Positions 17,011 through 26,500 of a stretch of DNA of 64,000 nucleotides are shown in pieces (position 1 is the first letter of the stretch; every line of letters begins with the position of its first letter). Where the stretch lies: the NCBI GenBank assembly GCA_910584915.1, contig CAJUDM010000002.1:1-64000 (forward strand), in the 5' to 3' direction. This DNA is from an uncultured Lachnospiraceae bacterium (GTDB lineage: Bacteria > Bacillota > Clostridia > Lachnospirales > Lachnospiraceae). Under the pieces are notes generated by a model. It did not search any database and was not told where the DNA came from. It was given only the letters and a program-made list of their open reading frames with translations. A program made the position numbers and the translations under genes.

Positions 17011-17793
17011 TTAAACCTGTATCAGTGTTATTTTTCTTCCGAGAATATATGCCGCCGCATAGACAACAAGGCAGACCGTCATCACTATCCTGCCGGCGGA
17101 TGTCGTATACAAAGGCTCAAAATACCCGCCTGAAGCCGCACTCACATAACATATGATCGCAAAGGGCACCACGGACATGATGTTCTGTTCCAGCCTTTTC
17201 GCGGAGAGCAGCACCTGTATCTCCTTTTCCACCTCTATCTTTTCACTGATCATCTCCGCTGTCTCATATATGATCTCCGTCAGATTTCCGCCGCTCTTTT
17301 TCGCTATGGCAAACGTATCCGCAAAATCCTGAATCTCTCCCAGCTTTGATCTTTTTGCGAGTTGTCCCAGAAGTGTTTCTATACTGAGCTGATTTGCCAG
17401 TCCCTGCACGACCTTATACAGTTCCCGATAGATTAATGATTCTCTCCCGTGCAGCAGTTTCATCTCCTGCAGGGTTTCCCGAAAGGCATTCTCCACCGCG
17501 TACCCCGCCCGCAGGTTTGCCGCGACAGAAAGGATCGCGTCTTTGAACTCATTCCTCAGCCGTCCTCTTTTTTCCAGCTCCTTCTTTTCCTCCAGCAACC
17601 CCAGATAATACAGTCCTGCCGGAATCATAAAAGGTATCGCTTTAAGAGACCTGTAGAAAAACAATCCCAGAAATATCGTCACACCGGCCGCCTGCACGGT
17701 ACAGCCTGCCTTCTGATTTCCTGTGAGGCTGCTTTCCTGTCCGTAAATCTTTCTATACCAATGAAATCCCCGCCGCCTGCAATTTTGCCACAT
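17011..17793 (-). CDS. tadB: TadB-like membrane platform protein
   Basis: 260 residues: two helices near 35-70, the type II secretion F domain (about 80-215; LRAGYAVENAFRETLQEM, and FADTFAIAKKSGGNLTEII, typical of TadB), then two C-terminal helices. The start at 17793 overlaps the end of cpaF by 41 bases and has GGAGGAGGAAAGGG upstream; a start at 17844 would lie still deeper inside cpaF without better similarity. Partner of TadC and CpaF. Confidence 0.85.
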   Translation of the reverse strand: MWQNCRRRGFHWYRKIYGQESSLTGNQKAGCTVQAAGVTIFLGLFFYRSLKAIPFMIPAGLYYLGLLEEKKELEKRGRLRNEFKDAILSVAANLRAGYAVENAFRETLQEMKLLHGRESLIYRELYKVVQGLANQLSIETLLGQLAKRSKLGEIQDFADTFAIAKKSGGNLTEIIYETAEMISEKIEVEKEIQVLLSAKRLEQNIMSVVPFAIICYVSAASGGYFEPLYTTSAGRIVMTVCLVVYAAAYILGRKITLIQV

Positions 17794-18976
17794 TCTCAAG
17801 TTCCCTTTCCTCCTCCAGCTTCTCAGCGTCGTAGTGATATACAAAAAGCGGTCTCAATCTGATCTTCTGTCCTTCGTATCCGCAAACTTCTGTGATCTCC
17901 AGCACTTTTCTGCTCTTATCCCGCATCCTCCCCAGATGTATGATAATGTCCAATGCCGAAGCGATCTGCTGTCTGATCGCCGCTATAGGCAGTTCCATCC
18001 CCATTAAAACCATAGTCTCCAGCCGGCTCAGCATATCCGCCGCGCTGTTGGCATGGCCGGTGGACAATGAGCCGTCATGTCCCGTATTCATCGCCTGCAG
18101 CAGATCTACGGCCTCCGCTCCTCTGACTTCCCCCACGATGATCCTCGTCGGACGCATCCTCAGCGCAGTTCTGATCAGATCCCTTATCGTGATCGGAACG
18201 CATCCCTCCGTATTGGCATTTCTTGTCTCAAGGCGCACCAGGTTCTCGATGGATGTCAACTGCAATTCCGCGCTGTCCTCGATCGTGATCACTCTCTCCT
18301 CCCCCGGGATAAAATTGGACAAAGCGTTCAAAAATGTAGTCTTTCCAGAGCCGGTCCCGCCGCTGATCATAATATTGTAGCCTGCCAGCACAAGTTTTTT
18401 CAAAAACCTGCTGTGATCCTCCTCCAGTGCGCCGAGTTCTATCAGCCTCTTCATATCCATCGGTTTCTCGGGAAATCTTCTGATCGTCACGACTGGTCCG
18501 TTAAGCGCCACCGGCTTTAACACGATATTTACCCTGGAACCGTTCTCCAGCCTGGCATCCACGATCGGGGACGCTTCATTTACAACCCTGTTGCAGCCCG
18601 CCACCATCTGCTGGATGATATTGTTCAGCTTTTCCTCTGAATCAAAACTGTTTTCCCATCTGGAAAGCCATCCATCCTGTTCAATAAAAATATCATCTTT
18701 CCCGTTTATCATGATCTCTGTGATCCGCGGATCCTCTATCAGTTCCTGCAGGATGTCAAGCTGCCGCATAGCCTGAAATATCTCTCTTCTGAGCTGTTTT
18801 CGCTCCTCGAGCCAGATTCCCCGTCTCAGCGCAGTCTCATGAATCTTGTCGTCTATAATTTCGAGAAGCTCCTCCTCCTCGAGCTCCTTTGAGAAATCAA
18901 GTTCTCGTAGAAGTTCCTGCTGTAATTCCCTTTTTATATCCTGATAAATATCTTTTCTCTTTTTTCTGTTCTCCAT
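17753..18976 (-). CDS. cpaF: CpaF/TadA pilus secretion ATPase
   Basis: 407 residues of the type II/IV secretion ATPase family. Walker A GGTGSGKTT is at 206-214. The Asp box reads ITIEDSAELQL, Walker B RIIVGEVRG and His box STGHANSAADML; INGKDDIFIEQDGW near residue 90 belongs to the CpaF N domain. A coiled-coil-like acidic start (1-70) is normal for the family. Powers assembly of the Flp pilus at the cytoplasmic face. It follows the TadZ-like gene by 12 bases and overlaps tadB. Confidence 0.93.
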   Translation of the reverse strand: MENRKKRKDIYQDIKRELQQELLRELDFSKELEEEELLEIIDDKIHETALRRGIWLEERKQLRREIFQAMRQLDILQELIEDPRITEIMINGKDDIFIEQDGWLSRWENSFDSEEKLNNIIQQMVAGCNRVVNEASPIVDARLENGSRVNIVLKPVALNGPVVTIRRFPEKPMDMKRLIELGALEEDHSRFLKKLVLAGYNIMISGGTGSGKTTFLNALSNFIPGEERVITIEDSAELQLTSIENLVRLETRNANTEGCVPITIRDLIRTALRMRPTRIIVGEVRGAEAVDLLQAMNTGHDGSLSTGHANSAADMLSRLETMVLMGMELPIAAIRQQIASALDIIIHLGRMRDKSRKVLEITEVCGYEGQKIRLRPLFVYHYDAEKLEEERELENVAKLQAAGISLV

Positions 18977-18988
18977 GTCCTTTTCCCC

Positions 18989-19993
18989 TTATGATAAAAA
19001 ACCATCCTCCTTCAACTGCTTTTCCACATAGTCTGCCAGTTCCCCGCGATTCAGATGCTCCAGGCCGGACGGCAGATTCTTAAAGACAGGCAGTCTGCAC
19101 CTAAACGTTTTTTCGAGTACACTCCGGTAAGCTTCCTGCTCCAGCATCAGCTCATACTGCGCCAGTTTCGCCTTTGCCATACGATCCTCTCTTGTCAGCG
19201 TGTACACCCGCCCACAGGCCTCGAGAATAGAAAACAAGCCTCTCACCTGCTCTGTCAGATCGAGCACCACCGTCTCATACCCGCCGGCTTTCGCGATCTG
19301 GCTGATGAGGGATGTCCATTCCTCCTCCTGAATATCCCGAAAATCCTCATAGGAATCCGCCGGCGGGATAAAATAGAGCCCTCCCATTTCCTGCACTATA
19401 CTCTCCAGCTTGTAAGAGAGTTTTTCTCTGGCACAGCTGTAATAATAGAGGATATCCGTCAGGTTTCCTCCGAACCGCTTTCCCAACAGAGCCTCAAATC
19501 CGGAGAAACATTCAAAGTTCAGATACAGCGTCTTTTTCCTTTTCGCGAGCAGCTGCCCCGCCGTCAGCGCAAACGTTGTCTGCATACAGCAGTGCAGCGG
19601 TGAATATACGCCAATCATCTGGAAGTTTCCCCTCCTTCTTCCCTGAAAGGGTACTATCTTTTCCCCTTCTCCATATACTTTCATAATTTCCCGATATAAC
19701 ATGCCCGCCGGCTGAAATTTGTTGACTGCCGCCACATGCTCCGGCAGCGAACCGTTTCCCTCCTGCAGTACCAGAATACGGTCTATCTCTTTCCTCTCCA
19801 GTTCCTCCCTATAGTCAGGCTCTGAGATGATCAGAAGCGCAACCTTATTTTCATCGCAGAATTCCTGCAGATTTTCATTTTTTGTAAACCCGTGTATCTC
19901 AAAGGGCAGTTCTTTATTTTTCTGAAACAGTTCGATCAGCCTGCTGGTATAGGCCGCCTGCCTGTCGCAGATCGCCATAATAGGTTTTCCCAT
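18989..19993 (-). CDS. TadZ/CpaE-like pilus localisation protein
   Basis: 334 residues with a receiver-like N-terminal part and a MinD/ParA-like C-terminal part. The place of the deviant Walker A is SPLHCCMQTTFALTAGQLLA (about residues 132-151), with no Lys in GKT form, so ATP binding is doubtful. YETVVLDLTEQ resembles the switch strand of the family. The ATG at 19993 is set by AAAGGAGG. Directly upstream of cpaF, as tadZ is in other Tad loci, where it recruits the machinery to a cell pole. Confidence 0.7.
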   Translation of the reverse strand: MGKPIMAICDRQAAYTSRLIELFQKNKELPFEIHGFTKNENLQEFCDENKVALLIISEPDYREELERKEIDRILVLQEGNGSLPEHVAAVNKFQPAGMLYREIMKVYGEGEKIVPFQGRRRGNFQMIGVYSPLHCCMQTTFALTAGQLLAKRKKTLYLNFECFSGFEALLGKRFGGNLTDILYYYSCAREKLSYKLESIVQEMGGLYFIPPADSYEDFRDIQEEEWTSLISQIAKAGGYETVVLDLTEQVRGLFSILEACGRVYTLTREDRMAKAKLAQYELMLEQEAYRSVLEKTFRCRLPVFKNLPSGLEHLNRGELADYVEKQLKEDGFLS

Positions 19994-20012
19994 TTTTCCT
20001 CCTTTTTCGTCT

Positions 20013-20447
20013 TTACAGCAACAGTTGCCTGACAAAGCACGCCAGCACCGCTCCCAGAAATGGAGGCGCAAGGCGGACCGCTTTTATCCTGCGCCTGTTC
20101 CGCTTTATACTGTCAGCTGATATCCGCAGCATGATCTCTGCTGCCGCAATAAAAAATGTACTTATTACCACAAAAACCGCTTGTCCCGCCGGCAGAAACA
20201 CACCGGCCGTCAGAAGGAGTTTACAATCCCCCGCTCCCAGAGAACCCGTCGTATAGACGGGCCACAGACAGAAAAACAGAATCGTCACTTCCAATACCAT
20301 CACCGGTATATCCTCCGGTGTATTGCCCAAAATATCCATCGCCGTCCGTAGCAGTACTCCCGCCATCATCCCGGGCAGCAACAGCCGGTTTGGTATGATG
20401 CCTCTTCGCATATCATGCCAGGCTGCCGCCATGGCAAGCAGGATCAA
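20013..20447 (-). CDS. A24 prepilin peptidase (TadV/CpaA type), copy 2
   Basis: 144 residues with D12 in AAAWHDMRRGIIPN and the second aspartate in GSLGAGD (71-74), the two catalytic residues of the family. No ATG fits: the longest frame begins with TTG at 20447, preceded by GTGGGG, and the frame has a stop 10 codons further up. This leaves an unusually short first helix. First gene of the Tad locus. The sequence before it (20448-20683) holds no gene and must contain the locus promoter. Confidence 0.75.
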   Translation of the reverse strand: MILLAMAAAWHDMRRGIIPNRLLLPGMMAGVLLRTAMDILGNTPEDIPVMVLEVTILFFCLWPVYTTGSLGAGDCKLLLTAGVFLPAGQAVFVVISTFFIAAAEIMLRISADSIKRNRRRIKAVRLAPPFLGAVLACFVRQLLL

Positions 20448-20683
20448 TACAACAGCCCCACAGGCTTCTCCCGCATTAAAACAAAGCCATCACCGTCCCT
20501 TCTCATTTATTTTTACAAGTCTCTTCTGGGAAATAAATCAAAAATAGAATCAAAGAAATATTTTTCAGAAATCTCCCGATATGATCTGAAGTCCGACCGG
20601 ACTTTTGAAGTAATTCTGATTATAGGCGCTTTTTTCCCGCTTGTCCAGTACTTCTTTTTCCAAAAATCATTTTTGTGAAATCT

Positions 20684-20950
20684 CTATATCATGCTTAAAA
20701 TCTGAATGCAGAAAAGCAGTAAAACCCCCGGTATTCCGAGAAATCCGCATGTCAAAATCGTAAGTGGGTTCAGCGCAATAATAGAAACAGCATTCTGGGA
20801 CAAAAAAAACTGATTCATGCCGTAGATCAAAATGCCTCCCAGGACAGACTGCACCAGAAATCGGAACACTGCATTCGCCCTGCTCTTTAATATCACGACC
20901 AGCACCACAAACGATGTTATCAGCCCGATCACCCATTCCGCCTGTTCCAT
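20684..20950 (-). CDS. bofA: BofA-like pro-sigma-K processing inhibitor
   Basis: 88 residues with two or three hydrophobic segments and the BofA hallmark NPLTILTCGFLGIPGVLLL (about 65-83). In Bacillus BofA holds the SpoIVFB protease inactive in the forespore membrane, so its presence points to a sporulating organism. The start at 20950 follows GGAGGTGAGGG at good distance; the ATG 18 bases further up lies inside that ribosome site. Divergent from the yaaL-like gene. Whether the organism has a SpoIVFB target cannot be seen here. Confidence 0.8.
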   Translation of the reverse strand: MEQAEWVIGLITSFVVLVVILKSRANAVFRFLVQSVLGGILIYGMNQFFLSQNAVSIIALNPLTILTCGFLGIPGVLLLFCIQILSMI

Positions 20951-21213
20951 ATCCCTCACCTCCTCCATAAAATATATGCGGAAGCTTTTCCAATATGAAC
21001 CAGAATATACATCGCAACTCTCACGTTTTGTTTTCGTATACCGCGTGTCCGCAATGAAAGAATACAGGCACAGGCCGGTTCCGGTTTACTTTCAATGTAG
21101 TAAATCCGTTCGCCGCCCCCGAAAACGAATAATTTGCAAAGTTTCCATTTTCTGGAATAAATTCCGCAGACGCTGTCTATACTTATAATAGATTATCTGA
21201 TGGAGGTAGCTGT

Positions 21214-21504
21214 ATGAGATCTTTTTTCAGTCACACTACATATGCGGCTGATGAACCGGAACTGTCGGCAAAGGACAAAGATGAAAAACGATTGATGGAT
21301 GACCTGAGGCTGACACGCACAGAACTGGAAATTGCCTACTCCGGCTTCGATAATGTCACGGACCCGGATCTGATCGACTGTTATATTTATAAGGTAAACG
21401 CCGTATTAAAGCGCTATAAATTTTTAATGCAGAAAGCAGTTGAGTTAAACATTGTAAAGGCAGCGGATCTCGCACCGCTGCCCGGAGAAGATTGTCAGGA
21501 TTGA
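21214..21504 (+). CDS. YaaL-like DUF2508 protein
   Basis: 96 residues, hydrophilic and helical, with the DUF2508 pattern (LMDDLRLTRTELEIAYSGFDNVTDPDLIDCYIYKVNA...). In Bacillus yaaL sits between recR and bofA; here it is beside bofA but on the opposite strand. A TATAAT box at 21184-21189 and GGAGGTAG before the ATG support the start. Function unknown in the family. Confidence 0.78.
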   Translation: MRSFFSHTTYAADEPELSAKDKDEKRLMDDLRLTRTELEIAYSGFDNVTDPDLIDCYIYKVNAVLKRYKFLMQKAVELNIVKAADLAPLPGEDCQD

Positions 21505-21506
21505 AT

Positions 21507-21983
21507 TCAGGCTAAAAAGCCTCTGTTGCCGGAGGGATCTGTCACACTCTCCACAAGGGAGTGCTTCCCGTATGTCAGTCCTGCATATATCTGCTGCGTA
21601 TTATCCATGACCGGTTCAAAAGAGCCGGTCTTTTCCAGTTCCATATAAGCATCCCGAAGCCGCCTCAAAATACTCTCCGGCTGTTTCAGCGGTTCCGCGG
21701 AATTGGTAATAACCGCACCCGCCAGTTCCCTGTGCATATACAGGTATAATTCGTACAGCACGGGCGCCGGCTCATATTTCATATTCAGGGAATTGCACAG
21801 TTCCATCAGGCAGTCCTGCGCGCGGTGGATCTCCTGCACAAAACCCTTCTCCTCTCCGTTCTCATAAGCCTTTCCGGCATCCCCGAGATACACTAATGTC
21901 ATATCATAGAGAACGGTTATCATGGAAACCGGATTGGCCTGCGTGATCCGCCGTACAAACTCTTTTTTTAAATCATCTCTCAT
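21507..21983 (-). CDS. FliS-like flagellin export chaperone
   Basis: 158 residues, all-helical, starting MRDDLKKEFVRRITQANPVSMITVLYDMTLVYLGDA, the N-terminal pattern of FliS, which caps flagellin tails before export. It is the next gene after flagellin (136 bases) in the same direction. The start at 21983 is chosen for GGAGAAG upstream. It is longer than typical FliS (about 125-135) by a C-terminal extension, and convergent with yaaL (2 bases apart). In Bacillus FliS also takes part in the FliW-CsrA control of flagellin synthesis. Confidence 0.72.
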   Translation of the reverse strand: MRDDLKKEFVRRITQANPVSMITVLYDMTLVYLGDAGKAYENGEEKGFVQEIHRAQDCLMELCNSLNMKYEPAPVLYELYLYMHRELAGAVITNSAEPLKQPESILRRLRDAYMELEKTGSFEPVMDNTQQIYAGLTYGKHSLVESVTDPSGNRGFLA

Positions 21984-22100
21984 ATTACTTCTCCACACGG
22001 GAAACTGAACTATCCGCTCCGCCGATTGTTCAGTAGCGCCGAATTACTTCTCGTACGGGAAACTGAACAATCCGCTCCGCCGATTGTTCAGTAGCGCCGA
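21984..22100. repeat. Two tandem 59-base repeats between flagellin and fliS
   Basis: Units 21984-22042 (59 bases) and 22043-22100 (58 bases) agree in all but a few bases. Each contains a hairpin with 10-bp arms around a 9-base GC-rich loop: CTGAACTATC/GATTGTTCAG (22005-22014, 22024-22033) and CTGAACAATC/GATTGTTCAG (22063-22072, 22082-22091). On the RNA these sit between the flagellin stop and the fliS ribosome site, where they could stabilise the flagellin message 3' end and lower fliS expression. The arm TGAACAAT recalls the dispersed palindrome seen elsewhere in the window. Confidence 0.8.
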
Positions 22101-22118
22101 ATTACTTCGTAATTCGGC
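22096..22118 (-). terminator. Hairpin directly after the flagellin stop
   Basis: GCCGAATTAC (22096-22105) and GTAATTCGGC (22109-22118) form a perfect 10-bp stem with a 3-base loop, two bases after the flagellin stop codon. There is no T-run, so it is more likely an RNA 3'-end stabiliser or partial terminator than a full stop, consistent with fliS following. Confidence 0.5.
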
Positions 22119-22119
22119 T

Positions 22120-23394
22120 TCATTGTAACAGTTGCAGTACCTGGGACGGGCGTTCGTTTGCCTGCGCCAGGACGGATGTGCTCGCCTGAGACAAAACCTG
22201 ATAGGTGGCATATGTCGTATACTCTTCGGACATATCCGTATCCAGTATATTGGAGTACGCACCGGTCATATTCTCATGGTTGATCTCGTTGCTTTCCACA
22301 ATAGATTCCAGGCGGTTCTGATAGGCACCGATCTTGCTGCGAATACCGGACAGCTTATTGATGGCTGAACTTACCTTCTCAATAGCCTCCAGAGAACTCT
22401 CCTTTGTTTTTGTATTGATTGTGTTGATACCCAGCCCTTTCGTGCCCACTTCCGGAATCTCCACATCCAGTTCCTGGCCTTCATTTCCACCCACCTGGAT
22501 GGTCATCGCTCCCATACCCGTAAATTCCACTTCAATTTTCGGATCAGCATTCGCCGTGATTCCGCCGAACTCTTTCCTGATATCAAGAGTCACCTCAAAG
22601 CCGGACGGTCCTTCCAATGTCACGTATGTTCCATTGACTTCCGATATATAAGTATCAACAGGTGTCGTTGCCCCCGGAAATGTCACAGGAATCGGCTTCG
22701 CGCTGTTATTATTTATTGATATTGTCTTATCATAATCCGGCGGAAAGATCGTGCCCGGCGCTGCCGGTATCGTCGGATTATCGGGATCCGCCGGAACATC
22801 AATGACTTTTTTCCATGTCTCAAATGCTTCCTCGACAAAATTGCCATCCACATCATACAGATTGTCGGCGGGATTATTAAACAGGCTTAGATCAAACTCA
22901 TAAACACCGCTCGAAATACTCTCATCATATCCGGCAACCTTCACATTGACATTATCCGTATATCCTTTCAGCTGGAAGGAACCGTCAAGAAGTTTCTGCC
23001 CATTAAACTCAAAGGTCTCAGAAATACGTTGTATCTCTTCTTTCATCTTCTGTACTTCCTCGTCCACGAGTTCCCTGTCGCCGTCCGACAAAGTGCCATT
23101 GGCTCCCTTGATGGAAAGCTCATTAATTCTCTGCAACATGTCGTGTATTTCCGAGAGCGCGCCGTCCACTGCCTTTAAAATATTGACACCTGTGTCAGAA
23201 TTATCTCTCGCCTGCATCAGCCCCTCCAGCTGAGCGCGCATCTTTCTGGACATTGCATAGCCTGACGGATTATCCTTCGCCCTGTTAATCTTATAGCCGG
23301 AGCTCAGCTTGCCCGTCGATACGGACAGATTTTCATCGTTCACATTCAGCCTGTTCACAGCCATCATGGCTGTCGCGTTATAATTAATCCTCAT
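22120..23394 (-). CDS. Flagellin
   Basis: 424 residues with the conserved flagellin ends: MRINYNATAMMAVNRLNVN, then STGKLSSGYKINRAKDNPSG, forming D0/D1, and a C-terminal ISKIGAYQNRLE-like stretch (RSKIGAYQNRLESI) closing ...ASTSVLAQANERPSQVLQLLQ. The central part (about 150-330) is variable and Pro-rich with no resemblance I can name, the usual exposed region. Secreted through the flagellar type III pathway without signal peptide. AAAGGAAAGAGG precedes the ATG directly, partly overlapping a possible CsrA site. The first gene after the DUF6240 gene in the same direction. Confidence 0.95.
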   Translation of the reverse strand: MRINYNATAMMAVNRLNVNDENLSVSTGKLSSGYKINRAKDNPSGYAMSRKMRAQLEGLMQARDNSDTGVNILKAVDGALSEIHDMLQRINELSIKGANGTLSDGDRELVDEEVQKMKEEIQRISETFEFNGQKLLDGSFQLKGYTDNVNVKVAGYDESISSGVYEFDLSLFNNPADNLYDVDGNFVEEAFETWKKVIDVPADPDNPTIPAAPGTIFPPDYDKTISINNNSAKPIPVTFPGATTPVDTYISEVNGTYVTLEGPSGFEVTLDIRKEFGGITANADPKIEVEFTGMGAMTIQVGGNEGQELDVEIPEVGTKGLGINTINTKTKESSLEAIEKVSSAINKLSGIRSKIGAYQNRLESIVESNEINHENMTGAYSNILDTDMSEEYTTYATYQVLSQASTSVLAQANERPSQVLQLLQ

Positions 23395-23410
23395 CCTCTT
23401 TCCTTTCAGC

Positions 23411-23430
23411 TTTACAAATCCGTTTGTAAA
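23411..23430 (-). promoter_or_regulatory. Flagellin leader hairpin with GGA loop, possible CsrA site
   Basis: On the mRNA strand an 8-bp perfect stem TTTACAAA/TTTGTAAA encloses the loop CGGA, ending 16 bases before the start codon. A second GGA lies in the ribosome site (AAAGGAAAG). CsrA binds ACARGGAUGU-like sites with GGA in a loop, and in Bacillus the hag leader has two such sites, one over the Shine-Dalgarno sequence. The arrangement is seen; CsrA control is inference, as neither csrA nor fliW is in the window. Confidence 0.5.
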
Positions 23431-23504
23431 TTTTTTATATTCAGATCCGTCTCATATATTGATCTTTCGCCGGCGTTCTCCGCCGGAAAAATCTTTTCAT
23501 ATTC

Positions 23505-26500
23505 TTATTTTCGGACAGTTTCCAGAAAAATCTTAGCGATCTGGTAAAGTTCTCCGGCAGAAATTTCTCCCTGCCCGGTTTCCTTTTCCCTTTCATCTGC
23601 CTCTGCCTGTGCCGGTCTCCATCCGGATTCCCGCATTGAAACGATCCCGGTTCCTGCGCCGCTATGCGCCGCATAGGGCGGCTTCTCCGCGCTGTTCTCC
23701 GCACTATGAGAGATTCCCCTCCTCACGCGGCTTCCCTGCATGACGCTTATGTCCTTCGCCAAAATCCCTGCATTGCGGAGCCTTTCCCGCACATTTTCTG
23801 ACAGTTCTATCAGTATCTTTTTCCCGCTTTCCGTCTCAGCAAACAGACTGCCGCCGATACCGGTTCTCATATCCTCTTCGGAAATATTCTCAACGCCCTC
23901 ATTCCCCGGCTGTCCGCTCTTTGTAAACACTGCCTCCAGCCTGCCGTACTCCTCCGTCTCGACGGATATCTCGGCGCGGGCCTCACCGGTCCCCCTGCGC
24001 ACCGTCAGGTTCATAACGGTATAACCCTCCTCCGTCTTCACCGGGATCTGATAGCGCGACTCTTTCGCGATCGCTGCCCTGAAACGGATCCCCCTGCAGA
24101 TCTGCTGCATATCCCGGATATCAAACTCTGTCACGCCCTCTCTCTGTTCCGCCTCCCGCAGCAGTTTCTCTGCCTGTTCCGCAAAGGCCTCCATACCTTC
24201 CCGCAGAGACTCTTCCCCGCCGACAGTATCCTGCAGATCGACCGCAAGACTCTCCATCCGGCTCTGTCCCGCCTCCAGCTCTTCCTGCCTCTCCTCTTTT
24301 TCGTAGTCCTCTATCTTCTGATAGATCCCGGCATCCTCCTGCAACACCGCGGACGCCTCCAGAAGATTCGATATTGTAACGGGCTGGTTCAATTCCCGCA
24401 GAAGATCCGCCGCCTCCTCCGCCTGTCCGGCTCCCTGCATCGTTTTGTCCAGCGCCTGCATTGCCTCTCTGTACCTTTCAGGGCTTTCATAGGATGCCGC
24501 ATTGATCTGATCGACAATGTTCCTTCCCCTCTGTACGGGATCCACGCCGGAAAAGTTCTCGTCTATCCTGTAATCCATATATCCCTTTTTGCCGCTGCGC
24601 ACAGCCGCCAGCAGGTTCTCCATCGTGAGCTGCGCTTCGCTGCCCAGAAGATAGCCCTCCGCCCTGCCGTCCGCCTTCTCCACCTGGCGGATCAGCCTGT
24701 AGATACCGACATAACTCTCCCGCTCATCGGCTGTTATGCCGCCGTTTTTATCAAGCTTATGCAGAAAACGCGCAAAATCCTCGCTCTCCTGCACAAATTC
24801 GCCCTTTGCAGCCGTCAGATAAGCATCCAGTTCTTCAATATCTGTATGTAGCACATCCACACCGTCCCGGATCATCTGAAGCACCCTTCCCGGCTTCATA
24901 TCGCGAAACAGATTCTGCACTTTTTCATCCAGCAAAAGCGCCCTCTCAAGATTCTCTTCGCTGATCTCCAGACGGTTGTAACCGAGCATCCTCACCGCTC
25001 TGCGGTTCTCTTCGGAAGGCTCTCTGTTCATATCCGTCAGAATATCATCCACATTCCGGAACGCCTTTCGCATGGAATCCCCCAGATCCGCCCGGGGTTC
25101 GGTCTGCATGGTCTCATAGCGCTCCTTTGCCGCATCCCTTCTCGCTCTGTCTGCGTCTGTCTTTTCAAAATCCGCCTGCAGTTCGCTGCCCCTTTCATGC
25201 AGCGCCGCTATCGTGAACGAGATCTCCCTGCTCACGGCAAAGCCGAGCGTATAGGCAGGCATACCGCGCAGTTCGTCGATCTTTTCCACAGCTTCCGCAG
25301 CTAGGGAGACTCCCTGTCCCGCAAGCGCCTCCTCCGCTAGTTTCAGCTGTTCGATCAGCTGTTCCATGGGCGCTGTATCTATCCGAAATCCGCTGCGCAG
25401 AAGCCTTATATTTGCCTCCACTGTCATCCGCAGGCGAACCTCCTCGAGCTGTCTTCTCGCCGCCAGAAATTCTCTGTCCGCCGCCACATTTGCCGCACCA
25501 TCCTCCGGCGCACCGTCAGCCGCCGCTTCCTCTCTTCTCTCCACAGGTTCCCGCGTCCCACCAAAGTCCCCTGTCTTCTCTGCGTTCTCTATCAGATCCT
25601 TTAAGCTGAGTTCCTTTCCCTCCGCCAAATTCTCAACAGCCCTGTCGGCAGTCTCGGGCGTCATCTCCTGCACCGCCCGGTAAAGATCCTCAGCCAGCCC
25701 ATAGATCCCCGACTCCAGAGAGAGATCGGCATCAGCTGGCGCCTTTCCCTCATACACCTGAACCGCGATCCTGTATTTCAATTCCTCCCCGGAAATCTTC
25801 TGTCCGTCTTTTTCAAAAGCCTTCACCTTCTCATACAGCTGCAGGTTTTCCTCCGTCAGCGGTATATCATGCCTCAGCAAAAAGGCCGCATCCGCCCGGC
25901 TATCCTCATCCACCGCAAGTCCGGCATCGCGGATGACCTGATCGATCTGATCCCTGAATGCCCTTCCCTCTTCTTTCTCCATATCGGGCAGTTCCTGATC
26001 CCTCTGTCCCTGATATGCGCCCGCGGAATATTTCGCTCTGTAGATATTCTCCGGTGTGGGCGGCAGCTGCTGTTCCACCATATAGGCTGCAGCGCCCTCC
26101 TCAAGCCCCTCCTCAAGCGCCTGCGCATAGGCGCTGCTGCCCAGGATCTGTTCCAGAGTCTCCTCCGACAGTCTATCCGTAAAACCGGCGATATCCCCGC
26201 CGCCCTTTGCCACGGCGACCTTGATCTGATCCAGTATCGTCACCATAGTCTCGATATCCGTATCCGATACATTGATGCCGTCCTCCAGCATCTGATTGAA
26301 CTCCTCCTGCGACATGGAGTTGGACATGACTGCCATATACATCTTCTGTACATCCATATCCACTTCAGATGCCTGTCTGGAAACGTCCTCCGCTGTCATG
26401 CTCTCCCTGCGATAGGTTCCGTTCTTCTGCACTCTGTTGTCCCTGCCGCCGATATTCACGGAATACGCCCCTGTGCTCTCCTGTTTCTTCGCCGCCTCCT

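Noticed and set aside
21984..22100. CRISPR-like array
   Set aside because: Only two units, directly abutting with no spacers, each carrying a hairpin. It is a tandem duplication.
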